Translations under genes and position numbers: made by a program
Source of the DNA: Terriglobales bacterium
GTDB taxonomy: Bacteria; Acidobacteriota; Terriglobia; Terriglobales; Acidobacteriaceae
Direction: 5' to 3'
Assembly (NCBI GenBank): GCA_025462725.1
Contig: JAOAPE010000005.1
Location: 248,001 to 312,000 of the forward strand
Length of the DNA: 64,000 bases
Notes under the pieces: generated by a model
The model's input: the letters and a program-made list of their open reading frames with translations, nothing else
Databases searched by the model: none
What the model was told of the DNA's origin: nothing
Shown here: one piece after another, positions 16,052 to 24,604 of the stretch
Position numbering within the stretch: the stretch's first letter is position 1
How the letters are laid out: every line of letters starts with the position of its first letter

Positions 16052-18586
16052 ATGTCCCCACAAAAACCAGCTGCAATGAGTCCTAAAGGCACTGCAGCAG
16101 TGCTTGATGTAGTCACAGAAAATCGTCGCAAGGAAGCGCTGCTTAAAACGGGCGCCCTGCAGAATGCAATCCTTAATAGCGCCAACTTCTCGAGTATTGC
16201 GACGGACGAGAAAGGCGTAATCCAGTTGTTCAACGTGGGCGCAGAGCGCATGTTGGGCTACGAAGCGGCTGAAGTAGTAAATAAGATCACTCCCGCAGAT
16301 ATATCCGACCCGCAAGAGGTGATAGCCCGAGCCAAGACATTGAGCTTGGAATTGGCCACGCCCATCACGCCGGGGTTTGAAGCGCTGGTTTTCAAGGCCT
16401 CGCGCGGTATCGAAGACATTTACGAACTCACTTACATTCGCAAAGACCGCAGTCGATTCCCTGCCGTGGTCTCCGTCACCGCATTGAGAGACGATCGAGG
16501 TGGGATCATCGGGTATCTCTTGATCGGCACGGACAACACAGCGCGAAAGAGAGCGGAAGAGGCACTGCTCGAAGCCGAAGCACTGCAGAAGGCGATCTTC
16601 AATAGCGCGAACTTCTCGAGCATCGCTACGGATGAGAAAGGCGTGATCCAGCTATTCAACGTCGGTGCGGAGCGCATGCTGGGCTATGCCGCGGCTGAAG
16701 TGCTGAATCAGATCACTCCGGCAGACATTTCAGACCCACAGGAAGTGATTGCCCGCGCGCAGACGCTGAGCGTGGAGTTGGCCACTCCGATCAATCCTGG
16801 ATTCGAGGCGTTGGTTTTCAAGGCCTCCCGCGGCATAGAAGATATTTACGAACTTACCTACATCCGCAAGGATGGCAGCCGATTTCCTGCAGTCGTTTCA
16901 GTGACCGCATTGCGCAACGATCATGACACGATCATTGGATACCTCTTGATCGGCACCGACAACACTGCACGCAAGCAGGTTGAAGCGGAACAGCAGAAGC
17001 TGGACCAACGCTTGCGTGACCAGCAGTTCTACACGCGATCACTTATTGAGTCGAGCATTGATGCGCTGATGACCACCAATCCGTCCGGGATAATCACTGA
17101 TATCAACCGGCAGATGGAAGCGCTGACAGGGTGTACGCGAGATGAGTTGATCGGCGCACCGTTCAAGAACTTCTTCACCGATCCAGAGCGCGCCGAGGCG
17201 GGAATCAAACAGGTTTTACGCGAGAAAAAGGTTTCCAATTACGAGCTCACGGCCCGCGCGAGAGACGGCAAGACCACGGTCGTCTCTTACAATGCGACCA
17301 CATTTTATGACCGTGACAGGGAGCTTCAAGGCGTGTTTGCGGCAGCACGCGATGTGACTGAACTGAAACGTTTCGAGCGCACACTACAGAGCAACAACCT
17401 TGAGTTGGAGATCGCGAAGTCGGCAGCCGAACAAGCTAACCTGGCCAAATCCGATTTCCTTTCCAGCATGAGCCATGAGCTTCGGACTCCACTGAGTGCG
17501 ATTCTGGGATTTGCGCAGATCATGGAATCCAATACTCCTCCGCCATCGGCTGCGCAGATGGAAAGCATCACGCAAATCCTGCGCGCGGGATGGCACTTAT
17601 TGAAACTGATCAATGAGATCCTCGATCTCGCGGTCATTGAGTCCGGGAAAATGTCGGTATCGAATGAACCGGTGCTGCTGGCGGAAGTCCTGCGCGAGTG
17701 CCAGGCGATGATTGAACCGCAAGCCTTGCAACGTGGTGTCCAAGTGACGTTTCCTCGGCAGGACATCCTCGGTTATGTCAATGCGGATCGGACTCGCCTG
17801 AAACAAGTTCTCATCAACCTGCTTTCCAATGCCATAAAGTACAACCGCGAAGGCGGTTCCGTGGTTGTGGACTATGCTTCCAGCGGGCCAGGACAAATTA
17901 TTTTAAGTGTCAAAGATACTGGTGAAGGGTTAGGGGAGAAGAAGCTGGCCCAGCTCTTCCAACCTTTCAACCGTTTGGGACAAGAGGGTGGAACTGAACA
18001 AGGTACGGGAATCGGTTTGGTGGTGACCAAGCGATTGGTGGAACTGATGCGCGGCACTATCGGAGTTAACAGCAAAGTGGGAGAGGGCAGCACATTCTGG
18101 GTGGAGTTGGAATCTACGGCTGCCCCGGAACCTGTGGCTGAAGAAACCGAACCCGCAGCGACTTTGAAGAGCGAACTCCAGAGCACGTCATTGCGCACAA
18201 TCTTATATGTGGAGGACAATCCGGCTAATTTGAAGTTGGTAGAGCAACTGATATTACGCCGTCCTGATCTGCGCCTTCTGACTGCCGTGAATGGAACCCT
18301 CGGCGTAGAGGTGGCGCGTGCAAGCCAGCCTGATGCGATCCTGATGGACATCAACCTTCCCGGGATCAGCGGAGTTGAGGCACTGAAAATTTTACGCGAA
18401 GATCCCTTGACGGCACACATCCCGGTGATTGCGCTCACCGCAAATGCAATGGAGCGCGACATTCAAAAAGGGTTGAAAGCTGGATTCTTGTTGTATCTGA
18501 CCAAACCGATCATGGTTAACGCCTTCATGGAAGCGTTGGACCTGGCGCTGAACGTTTCGCTGCTCGCTCACCAGCGAGATAAATAG
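16052..18586 (+). CDS. Hybrid sensor histidine kinase with duplicated PAS domains
   Basis: 844 residues, no transmembrane segment, so probably cytosolic. Order: PAS (36-166), PAS (178-308), a third, different PAS (about 325-445), HisKA with phospho-acceptor H475 (SMSHELRTPL), HATPase with N, G1 and G2 boxes, and a C-terminal receiver with D766 and K818. PAS1 and PAS2 differ at 13 of 131 residues by my count, while third codon positions differ often. The internal receiver suggests a phosphorelay; candidate partners are the lone receiver at 15300 or an unlinked HPt. AAGGAAG precedes the ATG. Confidence 0.92.
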   Translation: MSPQKPAAMSPKGTAAVLDVVTENRRKEALLKTGALQNAILNSANFSSIATDEKGVIQLFNVGAERMLGYEAAEVVNKITPADISDPQEVIARAKTLSLELATPITPGFEALVFKASRGIEDIYELTYIRKDRSRFPAVVSVTALRDDRGGIIGYLLIGTDNTARKRAEEALLEAEALQKAIFNSANFSSIATDEKGVIQLFNVGAERMLGYAAAEVLNQITPADISDPQEVIARAQTLSVELATPINPGFEALVFKASRGIEDIYELTYIRKDGSRFPAVVSVTALRNDHDTIIGYLLIGTDNTARKQVEAEQQKLDQRLRDQQFYTRSLIESSIDALMTTNPSGIITDINRQMEALTGCTRDELIGAPFKNFFTDPERAEAGIKQVLREKKVSNYELTARARDGKTTVVSYNATTFYDRDRELQGVFAAARDVTELKRFERTLQSNNLELEIAKSAAEQANLAKSDFLSSMSHELRTPLSAILGFAQIMESNTPPPSAAQMESITQILRAGWHLLKLINEILDLAVIESGKMSVSNEPVLLAEVLRECQAMIEPQALQRGVQVTFPRQDILGYVNADRTRLKQVLINLLSNAIKYNREGGSVVVDYASSGPGQIILSVKDTGEGLGEKKLAQLFQPFNRLGQEGGTEQGTGIGLVVTKRLVELMRGTIGVNSKVGEGSTFWVELESTAAPEPVAEETEPAATLKSELQSTSLRTILYVEDNPANLKLVEQLILRRPDLRLLTAVNGTLGVEVARASQPDAILMDINLPGISGVEALKILREDPLTAHIPVIALTANAMERDIQKGLKAGFLLYLTKPIMVNAFMEALDLALNVSLLAHQRDK

Positions 18587-18599
18587 AGGATGATGGAGC

Positions 18600-18719
18600 A
18601 GACAAGGGCGCTTCGCGCTTTTGGATTGGCGCGCGATGCACGCACGCCTCCGGCAGGTGGACGATTTGCCATCGAGTCGAGGCGGGCGTTGCGCCCGTCG
18701 GTGCCATCCTCCATAAATG
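18600..18719. repeat. REP-like intergenic repeat
   Basis: Contains CTTTTGGATTGGCGCGCG, ACGCCTCCGGCAGGTGGACG and ATTTGCCATCGAGTCGAGG, all found again at 20130-20240. It lies between the kinase gene and element copy 2. Confidence 0.6.
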
Positions 18720-18878
18720 GGTTTTCTACCCCCCCCCATTTTCTAAAATATTGAAAACATTGGAGTTGCTGGAGCCGTTATCGGACATTGCTGCAAAATA
18801 TCGGAAGCAAAGGAGTTACATATCAAAGTATAGAAACAGCAGGGCTTAGATGGCCGAGTCAGGATGTCAAGGAGCGTG

Positions 18879-18895
18879 ATTAACTTTAAGTTAAT
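18879..18895. promoter_or_regulatory. 17-bp perfect palindrome in element copy 2
   Basis: ATTAACTT-T-AAGTTAAT, with perfect 8-base arms. Compared with copy 1 the innermost pair is changed on both sides (A/T to T/A), so the symmetry is preserved. Confidence 0.6.
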
Positions 18896-18907
18896 CGTAT
18901 TGATATA

Positions 18908-18936
18908 AATATATCTATTTGCGGAGTGAGTGTCAA
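18908..18936 (-). promoter_or_regulatory. Sigma70-type promoter in element copy 2
   Basis: On the minus strand: TTGACA (18931-18936), 17-base spacer, TATATT (18908-18913). The first eight bases after TTGACA are the same as in copy 1 (CTCACTCC); the rest of the spacer has diverged while its length is kept. Confidence 0.7.
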
Positions 18937-18944
18937 GAGGATAA

Positions 18945-19168
18945 ATCGTTTGGCGCGCGTTGCGCAGGCCTGCGGCAGCAAGGAAGTGATGCGTTTCGAT
19001 TTGGTTCCCAGCGCTGAAGCGCTGGGCTAATTTCATTCTGTCCCTAAAGGGACTGGCTGGTGGTGATCAGGTGAGTTGGTGGGGAGGGGCGCCCGCACAC
19101 TCATTCGCTGCGCGAAGGAATGGGCGCACCCGGCGGAAGTGGCCCACGTTAGCTTCGCGAACGTGGCC
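18945..19168. repeat. REP-like intergenic repeats
   Basis: Contains GGCGCGCGTTGCGCAGGCC, GTGATGCGTTTCGATTTGG, the hairpin CCCAGCGCTGAAGCGCTGGG, GTCCCTAAAGGGAC, and at 19141-19168 the hairpin GGCCCACGTT/AACGTGGCC with loop AGCTTCGCG. Together with the preceding repeats it fills the 625-base gap before the TonB-like gene. Confidence 0.65.
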
Positions 19169-19211
19169 ACAACGTGAGGCACCCGGCAATATCCCGGCGA
19201 TAGGTTTTCGC

Positions 19212-20099
19212 CTATCCGTGCAAGGTGAAGTTGACAGTGATTTGAGTTTCGACCTCGATGGGTTCACCGTTTAACAAATAGGGCTTGTACTTCCACTTGG
19301 AAACAGCGTCTGCGGCGGCTTCGTCGAGACCTAGTCCAGCAGGTTTGACGACTTGAAGGTTGGTGATCATGCCGGTCTTATCTATTGTGGCCTGTATTAC
19401 GACCGATCCGGATTGCTGGTATCTTTTGGCGGTTTCGGGATATATAGGTTTCGGTTGCGACGTGATCATGCCCTGCATGACACCTTGCGAAACCCTCACC
19501 TTGGTCGGCTTACCATGATTGATCGTCGCGGGAGCAGGCCTGGGCTGCGCGAGTTGGGCTTTGGCTCTTTCCTCGTCTTCTTTTGTCGGCGCACCGCTCT
19601 CAGCGGGGTCGCCCGCAACCTGATGCAATTCCGGTTCGAAGTAGAGTCTCCAGTAGTCGGGGACAATGTCTGCCATGTGCTCGCCATCGCGAAGGAGAAC
19701 GTGGTCTAGAGCAGCCTTGATGTTTTCGGTCGTGACGGCGCCCGTGAATTTGATCTCGATGGTTACGTCTTCGCGAGTGCTGTAGAGCTGCAGCTTGCGC
19801 GTGTCTTTATCAGTGCCGACGAAGACGCGATTGCCGTTGAGGACGATCTTGTGTCCATCGATGGAAAACTTGTCGACCTTGAGTTTGCTCCACAGCGTCC
19901 ATGGGCCGGGAGTTGAGTTGCGTTGGACGTTTCCAGCCTCGTCGTACTTCTGAAAATTCTCAGGATAGAAGCTACGGATAGTAACGACCTTTCCGACGAA
20001 CAACAGCCGGTAAGTATTTTGAATGGTGGAGGCGTCCTGCGCGGAGGCTGGGGCAATGAAGAGAAGGATTGCGGCGAGTAGAAAGAGAGTTTTTGTCAT
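19212..20099 (-). CDS. Exported TonB C-terminal domain protein
   Basis: 295 residues from the ATG at 20099, with a cleavable signal peptide (cleavage near ASAQD) instead of the usual TonB anchor helix. The first 190 residues are of unknown fold; the last 90 are a TonB_C domain ('YPETAKRYQQSGSVVIQATI', 'AAADAVSKWKYKPYLLNGE', ending 'VETQITVNFTL'). Being secreted, it may be a periplasmic relative of TonB rather than a true energy transducer. The final 20 residues closely resemble those of the TonB protein at 39628-40335. Confidence 0.8.
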   Translation of the reverse strand: MTKTLFLLAAILLFIAPASAQDASTIQNTYRLLFVGKVVTIRSFYPENFQKYDEAGNVQRNSTPGPWTLWSKLKVDKFSIDGHKIVLNGNRVFVGTDKDTRKLQLYSTREDVTIEIKFTGAVTTENIKAALDHVLLRDGEHMADIVPDYWRLYFEPELHQVAGDPAESGAPTKEDEERAKAQLAQPRPAPATINHGKPTKVRVSQGVMQGMITSQPKPIYPETAKRYQQSGSVVIQATIDKTGMITNLQVVKPAGLGLDEAAADAVSKWKYKPYLLNGEPIEVETQITVNFTLHG

Positions 20100-20129
20100 G
20101 GGCCGGAGGGAAGGATTATACCTTTCCAC

Positions 20130-20425
20130 TTGGGATTGGCGCGCGTTGCGCGCGCCACCGGCAGGGTGGACGATTTGCCATCGAGGCAGGCGCGCTTTGG
20201 ATTGGCGCGCTTTGCGCGCAGGCCTCCGGCAGGGCGGAAGGGATGCGTTTGATTTGTTCCCAGCACTTACGTGCGGGGCTAAATAGTTCCGTCGCTGAAG
20301 GGACTCGCTCGGTGGTGATGCGGAAGGTTGGATCGGCAGCGGCGCTCGCCCACCCTAGCAAGCTAGGATGGGGCACCCGGCTTACCCACTCATTCGCTGC
20401 ACGAATGAACGGCGCACCCCGGCGG
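20130..20425. repeat. REP-like intergenic repeats
   Basis: Two tandem copies of GATTGGCGCGC(G/T)TTGCGCGC followed by a CCGGCAGG motif, then GGATGCGTTTGATTTGTTCCC, CAGCACTTACGTGCGGGG, GGGACTCGCTCGGTGGTGATG and the hairpin-like CCCACCCTAGC/GCTAGGATGGGG. This is the most complete copy of the intergenic repeat mosaic in the window. No gene. Confidence 0.65.
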
Positions 20426-20426
20426 T

Positions 20427-20864
20427 CTAATCCGTTTGGCGGCGGTGGTAGGTTCCGACCAGCAAGATGAAGGACGCTAGTATCCAGTGAAAGAAAATTG
20501 GGATAATGCCCCCGAACCAGCGTTGATCGGGATACCACGCCATTCTGATAATGTATCTCGCAATCATCCCTCCTAAGTAGATTCCGCCGAAAATGAGCAA
20601 GCCGCGGCCTAAGCGCGCACTCGGCAGAACGAAATAGCCGCTCTGATGCGTAAAATCTAGCGCTATTTTGCAATACAAAGCAATGATCAGGAATTGGCAA
20701 ATCAAGAGGACCGGATAAGGGAGAAGTCCTGACTGCCACTCCTTCATCGGTGGTAGAAACTGGACGCTCCAGAAGGCCACCATCATCTGTCCAATCACTC
20801 TCAGACAAAAAAGGCCGAGCAAGAGCCAGAGCCAAGTCGCATATTTTCGTGCAGACTGTCTCAT
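20427..20864 (-). CDS. Hypothetical four-helix membrane protein
   Basis: 145 residues with four hydrophobic segments (about 9-35, 48-68, 85-103 and 118-137) and a basic C-terminus. No family recognised. It starts 14 bases after the FAD oxidase gene ends on the same strand, so it is the third gene of a probable operon with that oxidase and the 7-helix protein at 22331. A small hydrophobic subunit for the oxidase is possible but only inferred from position. Confidence 0.65.
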   Translation of the reverse strand: MRQSARKYATWLWLLLGLFCLRVIGQMMVAFWSVQFLPPMKEWQSGLLPYPVLLICQFLIIALYCKIALDFTHQSGYFVLPSARLGRGLLIFGGIYLGGMIARYIIRMAWYPDQRWFGGIIPIFFHWILASFILLVGTYHRRQTD

Positions 20865-20877
20865 TCTTTAATGAACG

Positions 20878-22347
20878 TCACGCGAACATCTTTCGGTAGT
20901 GTCTGTACCAATCGCTCTGGAAGATCTCTTTTGGATCGTATTTGCGCTTGAGCTGCAAGAGTTCAGCAAAATTCGGATAGCAAGCTTCCACCTGATTCCT
21001 GGTGGCGTATTTGTGGTAAGTGAGATAGTACGTACCGCCACGCCTTATCGCCATGTCGATGAGCCTGCGAAATGCCTGTGCTGAGTGCTCGATACCTTCT
21101 TTCGAGTGAACCGTGTGCAGGTTGAAAATGGTGCATGCGTAGGATTGTTTGGCCCACGGCAAGAAGCTTGCATCATCTTTTTCGATCAGCCTCACGGTGC
21201 CGTAAATCAACTGGACTTTGTTCTTGCGGAAATCATCGCGAACTTCATCCAGGAACCCCTTCAACATCTCTCGTGGCACGTTGATCTCGGTGATGATCTC
21301 CGTAGCGGGCTGGGCGCTGTGCAATTTCTTATCGATTTCCCGGTGGTAGTTGTCTGGATAAATGCTGAGCTGGTGCGTGTCAGACCAATACAATTGCCCG
21401 TTTGTGGAGAGATAGTAATTGGCATAAGTATCGAAAGCTTTGCCCTTGTCCGTATGAGCAAGGTAAAGGAGAGTCCGCCAGCTTTCATCGGATAGCTCTT
21501 TGTGGTTTTCCGGCATGGGCGTATCCCGTGGCATTTCGCGATAACAGGAGAAGACTCCCTTCCGCAAAAAATCTTCCGAGTTCTGGTCCACGGAAAACTG
21601 GAAATCCCCATAGCTGAACCCGGCCGCGATCCGATCGCGAAACGCCGAGAGCAGGCCGTCAGTACTCCGAATTTCAACGACGCGCTGTACCTTGCGACGC
21701 GAAACAAGCCGCAGAGTCACTGAAGAGACGAGGCCGAAAAGACCATAGCCGCCAACGACAAGCTTGAACAGATCGGGGTTCTCGGTTCGGCTACAGCGTC
21801 TGGAGTTCCCTTCGGCGTCGATTAATGTGAGTGATTCCACATCTGAGATAAACGGTCTTCGCGTAAGACCTCTACCATGCGCGTTGCAAGCGACCGTGCC
21901 GCCAATGCTGATGCGGTCGGCGCCTGTTTGCTTTTGTGCAATGCCCCACTGCTGTCCCGTTTCCGGCTGCATCCGCAGGTAGGTGTTGATTAGCTCCGGC
22001 CATTGGATACCGGCCTCGACTTCGATGGTCCCGCGATCGCGGTCGAAGTTGATGACCCGGTTCAGATTGGCTGTGTCCACCAGAATAGTGTCGGTACCAA
22101 ATTGCTGGCCACCCATGGCATGTCGTCCGCCGGCCACTGAGATTGCCTTGCCTTCAGCGCGGGCTGATCGAACCGCTTGCTGAAGTTCTTTCACCGAAGA
22201 CGGCTTAAGGACTTGATCTACCCGCGTGCGATTGAGCTGCGAATGAATATCATTCACGAAAACTGGCCCTGATTTGGATCGTCCCCAAGCAGGAGGAGCG
22301 ATAGCCAGAGCCACCGACGCCGCCAGAAATTCACGCCTTGTAGGCAT
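20878..22347 (-). CDS. Exported FAD-linked oxidase (VAO/GLDO-like), Tat substrate
   Basis: 489 residues from the ATG at 22347, with GGGGGAA 6 bases upstream. The N-terminus MPTRREFLAASVALA is a twin-arginine signal, so the protein is folded with cofactor and exported. FAD-binding type-4 domain: 'KAISVAGGRHAMGGQ' for the pyrophosphate/covalent site, 'GIQWPELINTYL' and 'ISIGGTVACNAHGRG'. The C-terminal half resembles sugar-lactone or alditol oxidases; the substrate is not known. Its 5' end overlaps the upstream 7-helix gene by 17 bases, and a small membrane gene follows after 13 bases. Confidence 0.87.
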   Translation of the reverse strand: MPTRREFLAASVALAIAPPAWGRSKSGPVFVNDIHSQLNRTRVDQVLKPSSVKELQQAVRSARAEGKAISVAGGRHAMGGQQFGTDTILVDTANLNRVINFDRDRGTIEVEAGIQWPELINTYLRMQPETGQQWGIAQKQTGADRISIGGTVACNAHGRGLTRRPFISDVESLTLIDAEGNSRRCSRTENPDLFKLVVGGYGLFGLVSSVTLRLVSRRKVQRVVEIRSTDGLLSAFRDRIAAGFSYGDFQFSVDQNSEDFLRKGVFSCYREMPRDTPMPENHKELSDESWRTLLYLAHTDKGKAFDTYANYYLSTNGQLYWSDTHQLSIYPDNYHREIDKKLHSAQPATEIITEINVPREMLKGFLDEVRDDFRKNKVQLIYGTVRLIEKDDASFLPWAKQSYACTIFNLHTVHSKEGIEHSAQAFRRLIDMAIRRGGTYYLTYHKYATRNQVEACYPNFAELLQLKRKYDPKEIFQSDWYRHYRKMFA

Positions 22348-23014
22348 ATTGTTCCCCCGTTTCTCCAAGAGGTGCTGTCGTGGGATTGCGAACCAAGTAG
22401 CGTGCCGACATAAAAATAAGCAACAGCGCTATCCCTTGAAGTAGGTGATAGAAAGCATTGTGGTTGAAATACCGTGGGTGCAAAGAGATCTTGAAGTGCT
22501 GCACCGCCGATGCCACGAAGGTCAGGAACAATCCAGCAATTCCGGCCAAAGTCGACGAGTTTGGTCGTCGAAGAAACCGAAATCCAAAACTTAGCGTGAG
22601 GAAGAGAACCGCCGGTAGGTAATTTGCAATGGCGATTATGAAATCTCGGCGAACATACAAAACGAATAGTGAGTAGAGAACGAATTCAATCAGAGCTACC
22701 CTCGTCACCCACGCGACCACAACTGGACGAAATACCAGCAGAGCGCCGAGTCGCCAAACAATAACGGAGGTAATGCCGAGAATAATCAATGTGACAGGCC
22801 AGAGTAGCTTTGAGCCTCTGGATAAATCGTCAGGGAAAAAACCGTGCACAGTGCCGCCCACCAATGTGGCCGCGCCAATGGAAGAGAAAAACAAGACAAA
22901 AGCGCTTTGCAGCGGAGGCCATGCTTCCTTAGCGCGATACAAAGAGTAGGCGAGAATAGTAGCCTCAACGGCCAATGCATAATCCGTTAACGTCACGTCT
23001 AATTCGGCGATCAT
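22331..23014 (-). CDS. Hypothetical seven-helix membrane protein
   Basis: 227 residues from the ATG at 23014 (AGG 8-10 bases upstream). About seven hydrophobic segments. Polar residues inside the membrane include 'GGTVHGFFPDD' after helix 2 and 'NHNAFYHLLQGIALL' in the last helix; His residues at these places recall the CREST hydrolase fold of ceramidase-like proteins (DUF6962-type), but the match is weak. First gene of the operon with the Tat-exported FAD oxidase, whose start codon lies inside its 3' end, so the two are probably translationally coupled. Confidence 0.7.
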   Translation of the reverse strand: MIAELDVTLTDYALAVEATILAYSLYRAKEAWPPLQSAFVLFFSSIGAATLVGGTVHGFFPDDLSRGSKLLWPVTLIILGITSVIVWRLGALLVFRPVVVAWVTRVALIEFVLYSLFVLYVRRDFIIAIANYLPAVLFLTLSFGFRFLRRPNSSTLAGIAGLFLTFVASAVQHFKISLHPRYFNHNAFYHLLQGIALLLIFMSARYLVRNPTTAPLGETGEQYAYKA

Positions 23015-23078
23015 TGATAAGCCTGCAGCAAGGGTGCAATATACCGACCGGAGCGTGTTGTGGCAATTGCGAGGTGAA

Positions 23079-23190
23079 CCCAGCACTTACGGAAGGCGTC
23101 CGTGAAGGGACTCCGTTGGTGGTGAACCAAAAAGTTGCGCGGCCGGCGGCGTTCGCCCACCCTGTCCTGCGGATAAGGGTGGGGCACCAA
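23079..23190. repeat. REP-like intergenic repeat
   Basis: Contains CCCAGCACTTACG, GTGAAGGGACTCCG, TTGGTGGTGAACC and the hairpin CCCACCCT...AGGGTGGGG, a shorter copy of the block at 20265-20380. Confidence 0.6.
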
Positions 23191-23233
23191 GCCACAACGC
23201 GGTTTTCTAAGTGGTATCTGGTATGTTCATGCG

Positions 23234-23725
23234 GTGAACGAAGAACGCAAAGCTGCTTTGGTCAAGGTTCTGCCGCCGATCTGCCTTGTCATGGCGGTCG
23301 TTTCCGTTTTCATTGGATTGTGGTGCGTGCGCGAGTTCGAACAAAATCGTTGGGTTGTAGGATATGGCGATGCCGATGCCCACAGCTATTTCGCGCTCCT
23401 GTGGTGGACCATTAATGTCCTGATATTTGCGATTGTCGGTTGCTGCGCAGCGGCTTCCATTTTTTCAAGGCGCGCCTTGATCTCGATAGTGGGCGGTGTC
23501 GCGCTCACGGTGGGTCCAATTTTGTTGGCTAATTGGGTGCCCACGGGCATATTGTTACGAAAGGCAGTCTATTTTTTCGAGTTCCCTGCAGTCTTCGCGG
23601 TACTTTCAATGGTTGGGGTTCATGGGGGAGGAGACTGGAGAGCCAATGTCTTTGGTGTTTGCGTAAGCGCGACTTTTTACAGTGTGGTCACCTATGTGCT
23701 TGTTGCCCGCCGCATGGCCAAGTAA
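23234..23725 (+). CDS. Hypothetical four-helix membrane protein
   Basis: 163 residues from a GTG at 23234, with no clear Shine-Dalgarno. Four hydrophobic segments (about 12-29, 52-73, 79-98 and 112-155 broken by a loop). No family recognised. Its TAA stop directly touches the TTGACA of the promoter for the ribosomal protein genes downstream. Confidence 0.6.
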   Translation: MNEERKAALVKVLPPICLVMAVVSVFIGLWCVREFEQNRWVVGYGDADAHSYFALLWWTINVLIFAIVGCCAAASIFSRRALISIVGGVALTVGPILLANWVPTGILLRKAVYFFEFPAVFAVLSMVGVHGGGDWRANVFGVCVSATFYSVVTYVLVARRMAK

Positions 23726-23755
23726 TTGACATTCTTGGTAGCTGAAGGGTAAACT
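23726..23755 (+). promoter_or_regulatory. Promoter and long leader of rplM-rpsI
   Basis: TTGACA (23726-23731), 18-base spacer, TAAACT (23750-23755). The transcript would carry a leader of about 265 bases before rplM with no other gene in it. The leader has a hairpin GTTGG-TGAA-CCAAC near 23803-23816 and a T/A-rich stretch near 23850-23885. Leaders of this operon are autoregulated in several bacteria; whether this one is cannot be told by eye. Confidence 0.6.
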
Positions 23756-24028
23756 TTAATCTTTCGTTGTCCTGCAAGTGCCCGTCTGGGGTATCCCTCC
23801 GTTGGTGAACCAACACCCGAGTGGAAACGCTTCTGCGGTACTCATTGCGGTTCTTTAATAGATAAACAGCATTTTTTGCTTTTTGTCAGTAAGTGAGCGC
23901 GGGAAGAGTCGCGCCGAATCAGGTCCTTTTCTCATGCAAGCAAGGAACGCGGGCATCCGCCTGTTCACTTGCGGATTTTGCGTGTGCGGGGCCGAAAAAA
24001 TCTTGAAAGAGTTCTGGAGTTTTACGTC

Positions 24029-24460
24029 ATGGCATCAACACATTTCCCCAAAGACGGGGACATAACGCGGAAGTGGCACATCGTGGACGCCTCGGGACAG
24101 ACCCTGGGCCGACTGGCCAGCCGTGTGGCGCGCATCCTTGCAGGCAAAGAGAGCGTGCAGTACACACCTTTTATTGATACCGGCGACCACGTGATCGTGA
24201 TCAACGCGGCGCAGATCAAAGTGACCGGCGAAAAGGCCGACAAGAAGATCTACTACCACGTGACCGGGTATCCCGGTGGTATCCGCGCGGAAGAGTACAA
24301 GAAGCGTTTGGCGCGCAAGCCGGTAGCGATCGTGGAAGACGCGATCGTAGGCATGCTGCCGCACACTAAGCTGGGTCGCGCAATGGCGAAGAAGCTGAAG
24401 GTGTATCGCGATGACAAGCACCAGCACCAGGCACAGAAGCCGGAAAAGCTCGCGCTGTAG
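24029..24460 (+). CDS. rplM: 50S ribosomal protein L13
   Basis: 143 residues from the ATG at 24029 (GGAG 10-13 bases upstream; the longer frame is not homologous). L13 hallmarks are all present: 'WHIVDASGQTLGRLASRVA', 'YTPFIDTGDHVIVINA', 'YYHVTGYPGG' and 'GMLPHTKLGRAM'. It binds 23S rRNA early in 50S assembly. The usual partner rpsI follows, but the gap of 181 bases between them is unusually long and filled with heptamer arrays. Confidence 0.98.
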   Translation: MASTHFPKDGDITRKWHIVDASGQTLGRLASRVARILAGKESVQYTPFIDTGDHVIVINAAQIKVTGEKADKKIYYHVTGYPGGIRAEEYKKRLARKPVAIVEDAIVGMLPHTKLGRAMAKKLKVYRDDKHQHQAQKPEKLAL

Positions 24461-24471
24461 CGCGGAGCTTT

Positions 24472-24547
24472 TAGCTCTTAGCTCTTAGCTTTTAGCTTTT
24501 AGCGAGAGGCAAGAGCAAGTGCAGATTAGTGGCTAGTGATTAGTGGC
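24472..24547. repeat. Heptamer repeat arrays between rplM and rpsI
   Basis: 24472-24503: TAGCTCT twice, TAGCTTT twice, then TAGCG. 24527-24547: TAGTGGC, TAGTGAT, TAGTGGC. Both have exact 7-base period. The first array is the near reverse complement of the array at 24605-24639. Confidence 0.85.
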
Positions 24548-24604
24548 TACCAGAAGCAAATCGGAATTCAAGGCATTGAAGAATGCCGAATCTTGGAAGG
24601 GTTC

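Larger units (their letters stand above)
18720..18936 (-). repeat. Dispersed 220-bp element, copy 2 (possible ncRNA)
   Basis: Matches 11172-11397 end to end, from GGTTTTCTA and a run of 9 C to GTGTCAA. The minus-strand promoter and the 17-bp palindrome are both kept. Unlike copy 1, no minus-strand gene lies downstream within reach: the promoter points into the 3' end of the kinase gene, antisense. That argues against a simple gene promoter and for a self-contained RNA or repetitive element. The block just after it (18945-19070) also matches the block after copy 1, so the duplicated unit is about 350 bases. Confidence 0.75.

Noticed and set aside
18841-18900. tRNA-like sequence in the 220-bp element (GGCTTAGATGGCCGAGT resembles a D-arm)
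   Set aside because: No acceptor stem, no TTCNANNC T-arm and no proper anticodon loop; the inverted repeat there has a 1-base centre.
20114-20119. TATAAT on the minus strand 15 bases before the TonB-like start
   Set aside because: No -35 box at the right distance, and it lies so close to the ATG that the mRNA would be almost leaderless; not supported enough to list.
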